64,000 nucleotides of DNA from Adiantum capillus-veneris (taxonomy: Eukaryota; Streptophyta; Polypodiopsida; Polypodiales; Pteridaceae), in contig CM043960.1 of NCBI GenBank assembly GCA_014529385.2, positions 70,989,410 through 71,053,409 on the forward strand, in the 5' to 3' direction. Below are positions 43,200 to 54,567 of the stretch, one piece after another. The position numbers and the translations under genes were made by a program. The number at the start of each line of letters is the position of its first letter. Positions within the stretch are counted from its first letter, which is position 1. The notes under the pieces were generated by a model that worked only from the letters and a program-made list of their open reading frames with translations, was not told the origin of the DNA and did not search any database.

Positions 43200-43844
43200 A
43201 ATAAAATGAAATGTTATATGAACGTCTTCAAAAGGCCAAAATGACCTATGAGACCAAAAAGTTACAATTGGTGAATCTCATACCATGTCTGAGTACGGTC
43301 AAGTACAAAGAACTAACTAACTAACACTAAAACACTAAAGGATGAATCTGAAGCTGATTCGGAATTGAAACGGGATAGAGGGGAGGAGTGTGGTGGGTTC
43401 AAATGAAATCTCTCATCGGTAGTTGTCGAATCTCATCAACATCCTCCATGGTCAGTACACTGGTTGGGCGTCTTGCATGTCGAGCTAGAGTGATCTGTAT
43501 CTTTTGTTGCATCCTTCGTCGATGATGGGAGACCCCTCGAGGTCGTGGGCATCTGGATCTGCCTAGCTCAATGGCTCGATCAATCAACATACCTCTAGTG
43601 TATGTGGGTTGAAATCTGCTGTGATGACTGCTCCTCTCGCTCTCCCCTGGCTGGTGTAAAGAAATTTGTGATTCGTCTCTAAGACTGTCCCTCCCCTGAT
43701 ATCCTCAGCAAGCTCCTCCCTAGGTCTGCGCAACTCTAGCAAGAACAATCCAACATATCTCTGATCCTCATATCTCATGACTCTAGAAAATGGTATGAAA
43801 CCCTCTCTGAACAGACAGTGGAAGCGGCTGCGTATCTTATATGG
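43197..43844 (-). mobile_element. LINE-A 3' fragment
   Basis: About 650 bp: 3' UTR and ORF2 end (FHCLFREGFIPFSRVMRYEDQR, RGMLIDRAIELGRSRCPRPR). A different sequence subtype from A1 and A2. Truncated upstream at CGTATCTTATATGG, next to the tail of LINE-A3. Confidence 0.85.
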
Positions 43845-44023
43845 GAGAGAAATGAAATGATATATTAACGTCTTCAAAAGGCCAAAATGACCTATGAGAC
43901 CATCAGATACAAAGTGGTGAATCTGATACAGCGTCTGAAGTACAAGTACAAAAAGTACTGAAAGTAAAAATGAAAACTGAAAATGAGTGTGAAATGTGAA
44001 GTGTGAAAATGCAGAATAGGCCC

Positions 44024-47000
44024 TCAATGACAATCTGGGTGTCGTGCTAGAATGCCTTTGATCCTCTGTTGGAGTCTCCGTCGATGGAGTGTGCTCCTGT
44101 GTCTCGGTCGTGGTTGTCTCGATCTCCCGAGCTCAGTCACCCTGTCAATGAGGGTGCCTCTCGTATGAATGCGGGTACAACCCTGTGCTGGTGGTTGGTC
44201 TCTTGGCTCCCTCGATCCAAAGAAGTCTGTGATCTGTCTCTGCGACTGTCGTGCTCCATGTCTCCTCAACAGACTATCTCTATGTCGGTGTAGCTCAAGT
44301 AGATATAAGCCAAGGCATCTCTGATCCTGATACCTCATGACTCTATCTAGGGGTCCAAAACCCTCCCTGCATAAGCAATGGAAGCGCCCTCGTATCTCAT
44401 AATACACAGTGTAGTGGCATATGTAGTGTAGCTTTGTCTCTGGCTCTCTACCGCATAGTTGACATATCCTAGACTCCGACGGTATCCCTCTGAATCTACC
44501 CGTCTCAGTCTCCAACTGGTGTCAGGATGTGCGAATCTGACCAATAGCACATCGCAAACCATGAGACAAATGAGTGTCCATGTAGCTCGGACGAGTCACA
44601 AACCCATCTCCCGAAAGTTGGAGAAGGTGCTCTTTGTAAAAAGCCATCTTCGTGCCCACCTCCTGCATCGGCTCTACCCATGTCCTCCTGGTGTCCAACT
44701 GTATTAGATCCTGCCGAATCAGTCTAGTGATCTCCGTCCGTGTGACTGGCAGGGAGGGTGCATCTAGGGAATACTGAAAAGGAGGCAATCTATCCATGCT
44801 GAGACCATGCCTCTGAAACCATGAGGTCATCTGCGCATACCAACATGATGCATCTCCTTGCATCGCTAACTGTCTAGAAGACTCAAGAGCCAATCTAGTA
44901 TATCTGCCTCTATGTGTATCCCATAGACTGTGCATAAAGGACACTGATCTAGCAATAGGAGGGGCGGCTACCTCCGCTCGAATAATCGCATGTGGTATGG
45001 AGGCCTTGGCTCTAATCATCCGGGATATCATAAATACCAAGGGTCTCTCCATGTTCCTCCAACTATCATGATTCACAGATGGTCCCCAAACTTGGACCCC
45101 ATAAAGCATAGCTGAAGCAACCCAAGTATCAAAGAGCCATAGCTTTGTTCGTGGTTCTTGAAACTGAACATGCGAACACATCCTCTCTAGCCCTCCCAAC
45201 GCCGCATAGGCTCTGGACAATCTAGTCTCTACTGCTCTCCTCAGAGTAAACCTCGGTCCCGTGAATTCCACCCCCAGATATGTATATTCATTTGTGTACT
45301 CCACAGTGTCCTGACCATATACGAGTGTAGGTGCCGATCTCTTGACCCACTGTGGTGTGGTGTTAAACACCATAACCTTGGTTTTACCAAGGTTCACAGA
45401 CAGTCCACTATCCTCTGCAAAGTTGTGCAATGCATCTGTCTCTGCATGCCCTCTAGCGACTCTGATATCAACACAATATCATCAGCATATAGTAATAAAG
45501 GGATCCATGTCCCTGCTAGCTGAGCGCCTCCGTTACCCTCTCTGTCAATGTAGTCAGAGACCTCATCTACATACATACCAAAAAGTGTAGGGGACAAAGG
45601 ACACCCCTGCTTCACTCCAATAGTGGAATGAACAATGTCAGAAATCCCCTCAAGAGTGCGTACGTGGCCAGTCACTGAGCCGTATGAAGCCATGATCCCC
45701 CATATGATCTCTGTGGGTACTCCCAACTTCAGTAGCCTGTGCATCAATCTGGCCCTCGGCACTGTGTCAAATGCTTTGCGGAAGTCCACAAAGCAACAGT
45801 ACATCCGTCTCCCATGTGCCCGACCCTCCTCAATAATGGCTCTGAGTGTAAGAATATGGTCCAAAGTGGAGAAACCCCTCCTGAATCCAGCTTGTCCTGC
45901 TGCTCGTATGCCCTCATTTTCTGCCCATTTACTCAGTTGTTGTTCAAGAATGGATGCATACAACCCTGCCAATGTGTGCCCTATCATAATAGTACGGTAG
46001 TTCCCTGGCACAGTGGGGTCCCCTGCCTTGAAGAGAGGTACAATAGTAGATAATCTCCAGGACTCGGGTAGTCCCTCACACATGACACGGTTAAACAACC
46101 GCGCAAGAACCTCTGACAATAAATCTCTGGCATGTATCAAGTGCTCTGTCACCAAACCATCATGATCATATGCTATCCTAGTCCTCATCCTGTCAATGGC
46201 ATTCTTCACCATCTCAGTGGTAAAGAAGGTACTAGTGGCTAGACATGGTTCTAGAGGGTCTGGTAATGGTGGTTGCCCAGGTCCTGTATATAATGATGTT
46301 GCATACTGACCCCAAATCTCTGGAGAGGTAATCAGTGGAGGAGGTGAGTGCTCATGGAAGAGACGCCAGGCCTCACCTGAATCTCGACTCAAAAAGAGCT
46401 GATACAAATCACATTCCATCTGGACTAAAAAGGCCTGCTTCTTCCGTCGCACTAAGCGCAGAAGGGCAATCCGAGACTGTCTATATGTAATGACTCCAAG
46501 TATAAGCTCGCTCTGAATCTAAACTCTCATCTCTCTGCATTCCAATTTCCTCATCATACCAACTATTCTGAGGCATGTTCCCAGAATGTCTTCTCTGATC
46601 TGGTTGAGTGTGTGGGTATGCCTCTGCTGCAGCCCCATGCAAGATCTCCGTAATAAAGTGCTGATCTCTTCCATTGTATATACAAGCTCGGCTGCCCGCA
46701 TCCGTCTGTAAATTTCTTCCACATAAACTGAATCCGCCTCTGGTGTAAAAGTATACCGTGTGTGTGCAATCCTCCGTGGTGTCTGAGAGGCACTATACTG
46801 GAAAGAGACTGAAAAAGTCAGGAGAGCATGGTCCACTGCTACTCCAACATGCCTAAGGCCCACACTGAGATCCTAAATATTAGAGATGAAGCTCGGTGAA
46901 GTCATGACATAGTCCACCGTACTGGCCCCATGTCTATGTGAAAAGCATGTGAATCCCCCAGACGAAGGAAAACTCTCTAAACCATTAAGTATGGCCAGAC

Positions 47001-47604
47001 CATGCATAGTCGTCATCTCCATGAGGTATCTCCCATACTCTGTGTGCTCTCTATCCTGTGAGTGTCTATCAAGTCCCATCTCCGATATATCCATCTCTCT
47101 AAGCATCTCCTCCGAGGTATCATAAAATACCGTTTGGGAGTTGGCCGTCCTGGCATTAAAGTCTCCCAAGAGAATGATATCTCCATCTCTAGAGAACTCC
47201 CATATGTCATCATCAAGTATAAAGAAAGGGGATTGCCCTCTAGGTGAGGTATAGACCGATGTACTAGGGGGAAAGTAACATATAGCAATGTATAAGAATC
47301 TGCCTGTCTCAGCTCTCAGTCTCACCCACATGTATCTCGCCTGGTCATCTCTTCGGACAATCTGTAATAGCGGCTGCAACTCCTCCTTGAATAAGACTGC
47401 TACCCCTCCTGGACCTGGACTCCCATGCTGGGATCTAGCGTCTGGCCGACAAGCTGTCTCCCATAAATAACCAGTCACATTTGGCAACGACTGTCTAGAT
47501 TTTTGATGTGTCTCTGAGTAAAAGACAATGTCTCTATCTCTGAAGCTATCCTCAAAGGCACCCACATCCAGCCTATATGATCCATTACAATTCCGTACCG
47601 CCAT
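44024..47604 (-). pseudogene. LINE-A3 ORF2
   Basis: Endonuclease 46873-47604 (MAVRNCNGSYRLDVGAFED, FYSETHQKS, LLGDFNARTANSQ, HRHGASTVDYVM). Trp is replaced by Arg in the usual WNCNG. RT 45394-46452 (VDFRKAFDTVPRARLM, GVKQGCPLSPTLFGMYVDE, LLLYADDIVLISES). Connection 44522-45430 and zinc/basic tail 44024-44515 (CQLCGREPETKLHYICHY). Breaks: near 46515-46870, a short deletion near 45430 at the QRQMHCT region, and a shift near 44518. Other residues are well kept. Confidence 0.88.
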
Positions 47605-47613
47605 CCGGAGTGT

Positions 47614-47637
47614 GGTCCCATATGTCTCGCACCGTCA
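47614..47637 (-). promoter_or_regulatory. LINE-A3 ORF1/ORF2 junction, UGA-CGG
   Basis: TGA at 47635-47637, next codon CGG, then RCETYGTTLRM in frame. The third codon of this stretch uses ACA instead of ACC, a synonymous change. Pairing with the 3' segment 43889-43901 has one mismatch. Confidence 0.6.
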
Positions 47638-48789
47638 TGCTGTGCGTTTTTCCAAAACCACTACTTTCCCTCCTCTATAAAAGGCAATTTTTCCCTTCTC
47701 CCTTGCTGCCTTGATCTCTGGCATCAACTCTTGCATATGTGCTATTTGTGCTGAAGTAAGGTCATCCCCCATAAATATTCCAGTTTTCTTAAGTGCTGGT
47801 CTCTTCTTCAGGAATTCCTTCCTTGTTTCTAAAGTCGGGAAACGCAAAATAAGTGCTTTCTCTTTGACATTTCCCTTCTCATCCACTCCCTTCTTTCCTA
47901 CTCTCCAAGCACCTGTGTGCATAGGTTCCGGGATGCCCATGCGCTGCAAGAGTTCCTTCACTTCGTCTTCTACATTCTCGGTGTCTTTGATACCAGTAAT
48001 ACGCACATGGAGGGCTCTAGTCCTCCTCTTCTGTTCCTCCTCAATGGTCATATTGATGATGGTAGAAGTCTGTGCGGCTTCTGGCGTCCGGGCCTTCTCT
48101 TTCTTTGCACCTTCAATCCATTTTTCTGCTTCATCAACTTTATCCTGTGTTTTAGAAAGGCACTCCGCCCATGAGGAAGCCTTTTTCGAGTTTAGTTCTT
48201 CCCCTTCGCGCAGAGTTTTCGCCTGCTCCTTAATATCTTCGAGCTCCTTTAACATCGAGGGCTGGTTTCCCCCTTCCGTTTTGGGCATAATTTTGCAAGC
48301 TGCAAGTTCCCCTTTAAGCTCTTCAATCACTGCATCTTTTTCCTTCATGCGCTTTTCCACATTGGTTTTCCAAGATTCAAAGCTTGCAATTGCCTCATCC
48401 AACTTTTTCTGCATAATACATTCCATTACATTCACTTCTGCCCGCATTAGAGCCTGCATCTCCACTTTCACAGATAGATACATCTCATCATGCTTACCAA
48501 GCATCGCTTTATCGAATTCTTTCCTCATGTCTGCATACATAGAATTCTTATAACTCTCTGCGTTTGCGTACATCTCTTTCCTGATGTCATCTCTCATAAA
48601 GCTGAGCTCAGATTTAATCATCACTTGAACCCTCTCCATCATTAAATCATCTTGGATTCTGACGGTTTTCCCTGCCCGCAATGAGCTTGGCGAGAGTATG
48701 CTATCACTGTTCCTCCGCTTGAATGTCGCTTTCATTTTTTGTGGGGTGGTGAAGCCACTTGCATCACCATCCTCGGCTGGTTGGTCCAT
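47635..48789 (-). CDS. LINE-A3 ORF1, coiled-coil/RRM RNA-binding protein
   Basis: 384 residues, intact. The N-terminus is Ser-rich (KRRNSDSILSPSSLRAGK). Residues about 50-230 are mostly charged coiled coil (MQKKLDEAIASFESWK, MKEKDAVIEELKGELAAC). The RRM begins near 255 (RTRALHVRITGIKDTENVED), includes GAWRVGKKG and ALILRFPTLETRKEFL, and the C-terminal domain ends KGKIAFYRGGKVVVLEK. It is longer than the LINE-A5 ORF1 (289) because of a longer coiled coil. The 280-residue plus-strand frame over the same place is its shadow. Confidence 0.9.
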   Translation of the reverse strand: MDQPAEDGDASGFTTPQKMKATFKRRNSDSILSPSSLRAGKTVRIQDDLMMERVQVMIKSELSFMRDDIRKEMYANAESYKNSMYADMRKEFDKAMLGKHDEMYLSVKVEMQALMRAEVNVMECIMQKKLDEAIASFESWKTNVEKRMKEKDAVIEELKGELAACKIMPKTEGGNQPSMLKELEDIKEQAKTLREGEELNSKKASSWAECLSKTQDKVDEAEKWIEGAKKEKARTPEAAQTSTIINMTIEEEQKRRTRALHVRITGIKDTENVEDEVKELLQRMGIPEPMHTGAWRVGKKGVDEKGNVKEKALILRFPTLETRKEFLKKRPALKKTGIFMGDDLTSAQIAHMQELMPEIKAAREKGKIAFYRGGKVVVLEKRTA

Positions 48790-49530
48790 CCGAGAGAGAA
48801 CAAAGCGAGCACTGAGTCAAGGCCCTCACCAGCAGAGGTCTGGCCTCCGCCCTGGTTGGCCTAGCCCTCGTCACCAAGTCCTCGCCCTCGTCCTGGCTGA
48901 CTTGACTGCTCTCGTCCTCGCCCTGGCAGGCTGGTCTCGTCTCGTCGCCCTTGGCTCTGCTAGCCCTCGCCCTTGGTAGGCAGCTCGCTCTCGCCCTTGG
49001 CAGCAGCTCGCCCTCGTCCTTCAGAGGTTAGGGCCCTCGTCCTCGCCCTTGGCAAGCTGCTCCCCCTCTTTACACAGGACCAGCAGCTCGACCAGGTCCA
49101 GCAGCTCGCCCCTCGCCTTCGACCAGCAGCTCGCCCCTTACCTAGGTCTAGCTCGTCCCTCGTCCAGGATCAGCAACTGGTCTCTAGCCCAGGATCCGTA
49201 GCTCGTCCCTCGTCCTTGCCCAGCAGCTCATCCCTCGTCCCTCGTCCCTCGTCCAGAGAGCTCAACCCTCGTCCTTCGTCCAACAAGTTGGCAGCGCGAG
49301 AGGTGGCCAGCCGGTTTGACTCAGCCTGCTCGCCTTCGCCTCAGTCTCCTCCCCTCAGCCTTCTCGCCCTCGTCAGCCTGCTCGCCACAGACTGCTCGCC
49401 CTCGTCAGGCTGATCGCCCTCATCAGCCTGCTTGCCCTTAGGCTGCTCGCCTCAGGCTGCTCGTCCTCGTCCTCAGTCTGCTCGCCACAGTCTACTCGCC
49501 CTCAGGCTGCAGCTCGCCTCAGGTCCAGTG

Positions 49531-49534
<4 letters not shown>
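48790..49534 (-). repeat. LINE-A3 5' region made of degenerate CTCGCC-type repeats
   Basis: On the plus strand short words such as CTCGCC, CTCGTC, CAGCAGCTCG recur irregularly over about 700 bp. On the LINE strand the region is G- and purine-rich. It probably is the 5' UTR/promoter. It codes for nothing recognisable. Confidence 0.65.

Positions 49535-49583
<49 letters not shown>
49535..49583. repeat. (GA)n tract upstream of LINE-A3
   Basis: Lies between the LINE-A3 5' end and the kinase exon segment. It has no LINE 3' end on its right side, unlike the other tracts. Confidence 0.95.
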
Positions 49584-49586
<3 letters not shown>

Positions 49587-49601
49587 ATTGTGTTTTTGTA
49601 G

Positions 49602-49727
49602 GCAGGAAATCTAGCGAGGAATCTAGTAGGTCTTGTAGATGATGAAGCAATTGACCTACTTACACGGATGCTATCGTTTGATCCTGCAAGACGATGTACT
49701 GCTGAGGAAGCGTTGTCTCATGCCTAC
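49602..49727 (+). pseudogene. Single exon of a CMGC protein kinase (C-lobe)
   Basis: 126 bases = 42 codons, phase 0 at both ends, with acceptor TTTTTGTAG before it and donor GTACGT after it. The peptide contains [19 protein letters not shown] and [10 protein letters not shown], the subdomain X-XI signature of MAP kinases and related CMGC kinases (DLL-x-x-ML-x-FDP, then EEAL-x-H-x-Y). No other kinase exon lies in the window. It is squeezed between two (GA)n tracts, 18 bases from one and 11 from the other. Either a remnant of a host gene broken up by LINEs or a captured exon. The exact kinase family is not decidable from 42 residues. Confidence 0.82.
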
Positions 49728-49735
49728 GTACGTTG

Positions 49736-49738
<3 letters not shown>

Positions 49739-49781
<43 letters not shown>
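49739..49781. repeat. (GA)n tract, LINE tail
   Basis: Begins in GATCAG|AGAG, 11 bases after the kinase exon, and is followed by AACAAATGAAATGAAATG. Confidence 0.95.
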
Positions 49782-49783
<2 letters not shown>

Positions 49784-50638
49784 AAATGAAATGAAATGTT
49801 ATATTAACGTCTTCAAAAGGCCAAAATGACCTATGAGCCCAATCTATTACAAAATACTGAATCTGATACCATGTCTTGGTACAAAAGAACTAGAACACAA
49901 ACACTACTACTACTAGAATCTATCCTCATCTGCACTCTGAATATTGAGAGAGTATGGCCCGAATCCTCTATTGTAGTCTCTGTCGATGCTGTGTAGCCCC
50001 TCTCCTAAATCGTGGCCGTCTGGATCTTTGTAGCTCAAGTGCTCGATCGATGCGACTGCCGGTAGTGGTCGAATGAGTGTGGGCCGAGCTCTGCAATGAT
50101 GGCTGCTCCTCTGGCTGTTCCATATCTAGTGAAAAGAAATCTGTACTCTACCTCTGGGACTATCTCGCTTTAGCTCTCCCAAGTAAAGTGTCTCTATATC
50201 TGTGTAACTCACGTAGATATAGCCCAAGACATCTCCGATCCTCATACCTCATGACCCTAGAGAAAGGACCGAAACCCTCTCTGAATAAGCAGTGGAAACG
50301 GCCCCGTATCTCATAGTACACTATGCAATGACATATGTAATATAGCTTTGTCTCTGGCTCTAGCTGCCATAAGCTGCATATCCTGTTGTCTGCTGGTATC
50401 CCTCTGAATCTACCAGTCTCAATCTCTAGCTGATGTGAGGATGTGCGTATTTGACCAATGGCACACCGCAAACCATGAGACATATGTGTGTCCATGTAGT
50501 TGGGTTGAATCACAAACCCATCTCTTGTAAGGTGGAGAAGATGCTCTCTATAGAAAGCCATCTTCGTGCCCAACTCCTATGGCGGCTCTATCCATGCCCT
50601 CCTGATATCCAACTGGATCAGGTTCTGACGAAATCTCC

Positions 50639-50641
<3 letters not shown>
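49782..50641 (-). mobile_element. LINE-A4 3' fragment
   Basis: About 860 bp: 3' UTR and end of ORF2 (frame 50160-50573: THMSHGLRCAIGQIRTSSHQ, CSLWQLEPETKLYY; the second zinc Cys is replaced by Trp). Truncated at AAATCTCCACC, next to the tail of LINE-A5. Confidence 0.88.

Positions 50642-50701
<60 letters not shown>
50642..50701. repeat. (GA)n tract, tail of LINE-A5
   Basis: Thirty GA units then AATGAAATGAAATG. Confidence 0.95.
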
Positions 50702-50703
<2 letters not shown>

Positions 50704-50743
50704 GAAATGAAATGTTATATTAACGTCTTCAAAAGGCCAAAAT

Positions 50744-50756
50744 GACCTATGAGACC
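50744..50756 (-). promoter_or_regulatory. LINE-A5 3' segment complementary to its ORF junction
   Basis: The sense strand reads GGTCTCATAGGTC. It can pair with GACCTATGGGACC at 54568-54580 in all 13 positions (one G-U). Its last bases also form the 5' arm of the hairpin AGGUC-AUUUU-GGCCU just before the 3' tail. Confidence 0.55.
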
Positions 50757-50954
50757 AATCAGTTACAAAATAGTGAATCTAATACCATGTCTGGGTACAA
50801 AAGAACTAGAAAAGAACTAGAAGTGGAACAAAATACTACTACTACTACTACAATCTAAAACTACGTGGGTGTAGCAGCTGATACAATAGGTACCCGGTAA
50901 ACTGGATGTAACAGTGTGTGAAACAAAGATGGAAGAAATGGTGAGGATCCATCC

Positions 50955-53900
50955 TCATCTGCACTCTGGATGTCGAGAGAGTATGGCTCGAATCTTCTGT
51001 TGTAGTCTCCGTCGATGCTGTGCAGCTCCTCTCCTCAGTCGCGGTCGTCTGTATCTCTGTAGCTCCAATGCTCGGTCGATGAGAGTGCCGGTAGTGGTCG
51101 AATGAGTGTGGGACGAGCTCTGCAGTGGTGGCTGCTCCTCTGGCTGTCCCATATCTAGTGAAAAGAAATCTGTAATGTGTCTCTGGGACTGCCTCTCTCT
51201 AGCTCTCCCCAGTAAAGTGTCTCTATACCTGTGTAACTCAAGTAGATATAGTCCAAGACATCTCTGATCCTCATAACTCATGACCCTAGATAGAGGACCA
51301 AAACCCTCTCTGAATAAGCAGTGGAAACGCCCCCGTATCTCATAGAACACTGTGCAATGACATATGTAGTGCAACTCTGTCTCTGGCTCTCTCTGGCATA
51401 ATCGGCATATCCTGCTGTCTGCTGGTATCCCTCTGAATCTACCGGTCTCAATCTCGAGCTGATGTGAGGATGTGCGTATCTGACCAATGGCACAACGCAA
51501 ACCATGAGACATATGTGTGTCCATGTAGCTGGGTCGAATCACAAACCCATCTCCTGTGAGGTGGAGAAGATGCTCTCTATAGAAAGCCATCTTCGTGCTC
51601 AACTCCTGAGGCGGCTCTATCCATGTCCTCCTGGTGTCGAGCTGGATCAAGTCCTGACGAATGAGTCTAGTGATCTCCACCCGTGTAAGAGACAGCGAGG
51701 GTGCCTGAAGAGAATACTGGAAAGGGGGCAACCTGTCCATGGTGAAGCCATGCGTCTGAAACCATGAAGTCATCTGTGCATACCAGCATGAAGTGTCCCC
51801 CTGTAGAGCTAACTGTCTGGAAGACTCAAGGGCCAATCTAGCATATCTGTCTCTAGTAGTATCCCATAGGCTGTGCACAAAGGACACTGATCTGGTAAGC
51901 GCCTCAATCTCCATGGGGGGGGCAGCTAGCTCTGCTCGAATGATCGCGTGAGGTACGGAGGCCTTGGCTCTAATCAATCGGGAGATCATAGATACCAAGG
52001 GCCTCTCCATACGTCTCCAACCATCCTGGCCTACAGAAGGTCCCCATACCTGTACCCCATACATCATAGCTGAGGCTACTAAAGTATCAAAGAGCCATAA
52101 CTTTGTCCGAGGTTCCTGGAACTGAACCTGCGAACACATCCTCTCCAAGCCTCCCAAGGCCGCATAAGCTCTGGTCAGTCTAGTCTTTGCTGCTCTCCCC
52201 AAAGAAAACCTCGGCCCAGTGAAGACTATCCCAAGGTAAGTGTATGCATCTGTATACTCCACAATCTCTTGACCATACGTGAAGGTCGGTGCCGATCTCC
52301 TGATCCACTGCGGTGTGGTGTTAAACACCATGACCTTGGTTTTACCAAGGTTTACAGACAATCCACTATCCTCTGCAAAACTGTGTAATGCATCACTGTC
52401 GCTGCATACCCTCTGGTGAGTCAGAGATCAAGACAATATCATCAGCATATAACAACAATGGGATCCACGTCCCTGCCAGCTGGGCACCTCTATCACCCTC
52501 TCTGTCAATGTAATCAGACACCTCATCAACATACATACCAAATAGAGTAGGAGACAATGGGCAACCCTGTTTCACCCCGATAGTGGAGTGAACTAAGTCA
52601 GATATCCCCTCTGGGGTGCGTACATGTCCCATCACTGATCTGTATAAAGCCATAATCCCCCAAATCAACACTGTGGGCACCCCCATCTCCTGCAGTCTGC
52701 GCATCAGTCGAGCTCTCGGTACCATGTCAAATGCTTTGCGGAAATCCACAAAGCTACAATAAATCCGTCTCCCATGTGACCTGCCCTCCTCAATGATAGC
52801 TCTGAGTGTCAGAATATGGTCAAGAGTGGAGAAACCCCTCCTGAAACCTGCCTGTCCCTTTGCCCGTACACCCTCACCCTCTGCCCAGTTACTCAACTGC
52901 TGCTCAATAATGGATGCATACAATCGTGCCAGTGTGTGTCCAACCATAATAGTGCGGTAATTTCCAGGCTCTGTAGGATCACCTGCCTTGAATATAGGCA
53001 CAATAGTAGACAACCTCCAAGTCTCAGGTAATCCCTCACACATGGCACGATTGAACAACACTGCAACAACCTCCATCAGCATATCCCTAGCATGTATAAA
53101 GTGCTCCGCTACTAGACCGTCATGATCGTAAGCCCTCCTGGTCCTCATCCTGTCAATGGCTCTCTTTACCATCTCAGTGGTAAAGAAGGTGCTCGTAGGT
53201 GGACATGGCTCTGTAGGATCTGGAAGGGGATCCTGCCCAGGAACCGTATATAACGATGTCGCATACTGGCCCCACACATCAGGAGAAGTAATCACTGGGG
53301 GAGGGGAGTGCTCATGGAAGAGTCGCCATGCCTCGCCTGAGTCTCTACTCAAGAACAACTGATACAAGTCTCGCTCCATCTGGGCCAGGTAAGCTCGTTT
53401 CTTCTTTCGCACAAGGCGCCGGAAAGCAATCCGCGACTGTCTGTAGGTGATGACTCCTAAATGAAGATCCCTCTGAAGCTGGGCTCTCATCTCTCTGCAC
53501 TCCTCATCATACCAACTATTCTGGGGCATGCTCCCAGAATGTCGCCTCCGATCCGGTTGAGTGTGTGGGTATGCCTCTGATGCTGCATCATGTAGTGTCT
53601 CAGTCAATAAAGTAGTGCACTCCTCTACTGAGAGGCCTGGAGCAACTGTGCATAGACGATCCCAGATCGCCTCTGTATAAACCGAGTCAGTCTCTGGTGT
53701 AAATGTATAACGGGTGTGTGACCTGCCTCCTGATTTCTGGGCTGTACTAAACTGAAAAGATACGGACAGTGTCAAGAGAGCATGATCCACTGCTACGCCC
53801 ACTGGTCTGGCTCCCACCGTGAAATCCTGAATACAAGGAATAAAGCTCGGCTGTGTCATAACATAGTCCACTGTACTGGCCCCATGTCTGTGTGGAAAGC

Positions 53901-54558
53901 ATGTGAAGCCTGCTGCTCCAGGAAACCGCTGTAAGCCATTAAGTATGGCTAGCCCATGTGTAGTCGTCATCTCCGTGAGGTATCTCCCATACTCAGTCTG
54001 CTCTCTGTCATGTGAGCATCTGTCAAACCCCAGCTCACCCACATCCAACTCTCTAAGCATCTCATCTGAGGTGTCGTAGAAGACTGTCTGACAGTTGCCC
54101 GTTCGAGCATTGAAGTCTCCTAGGAGGATGATATCACCATCCCTAGAAAACTCCCATATATCATCATCTAGAATTGAGAAAGGCGACTGCCCTCTGGATA
54201 CAGCATATACTGACGTACTGGGGGGGAAGTAACATATAGCAATATATAGAAATCGACCTGTGTCAGCTCTCAGCCTCACCCACATGTATCTAGCCTGATC
54301 ATCTCTCCGTACAATATGTAGTAGTGGCTGTAGCTCCTCCCTAAACAACACCGCTACTCCTCCTGAACCTCTACTCCCATGCTCAGATCTCGTGACTGTT
54401 CTGTGGGCTGTCTCCCATTTGTATCCCACCACATGTGGCAACAGTTGGCCAGGGGCTTGGTGAGTCTCTGAAAAGAAAACAATGTCCTTGTCTCTGAAAC
54501 TGTCCTCAAAGGCACCAACATCCAACCTCATAGACCCATTACAATTCCAAGTCGCCAT
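50955..54558 (-). CDS. LINE-A5 ORF2: endonuclease, reverse transcriptase, zinc domain (one frameshift)
   Basis: About 1200 residues in two frames (52393-54558 and 50955-52361). APE endonuclease at the N-terminus: MATWNCNGSMRLDVGAF, Glu in FFSETHQAPG, LLGDFNART, and HRHGASTVDYVM; LTLSVSFQF is preceded by the VAVDHAL histidine. RT: VDFRKAFDMVPRARLM, GVKQGCPLSPTLFGMYVDE, LLLYADDIVLI (YADD at about 52435-52446), SVNLGKTKVMVFN. C-terminus: CRLCQREPETELHYICHC zinc motif and a basic tail. The only break is a 2-base loss after MQRQ near 52391. No RNase H. The first Met is at 54558, but an ATG is not conserved in all copies. Confidence 0.9.
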
Positions 54559-54567
54559 CCTCAATGT

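Larger units (their letters stand above)
43851..49534 (-). mobile_element. LINE-A3, apparently full-length
   Basis: It is about 5.7 kb with a very short TC tail (43845-43850), 3' UTR, ORF2 in broken frames, intact ORF1 and a long 5' region of about 745 bp made of degenerate repeats. Junction and 3' motifs follow the LINE-A pattern. Confidence 0.88.

Noticed and set aside
47711-48553. 280-residue plus-strand ORF
   Set aside because: It is the antisense shadow of the LINE-A3 ORF1, which has clear domains on the other strand.
48790-49530. CRISPR-like or satellite array
   Set aside because: The CTCGCC words are irregular in spacing and sequence, and the context is a plant LINE 5' region.
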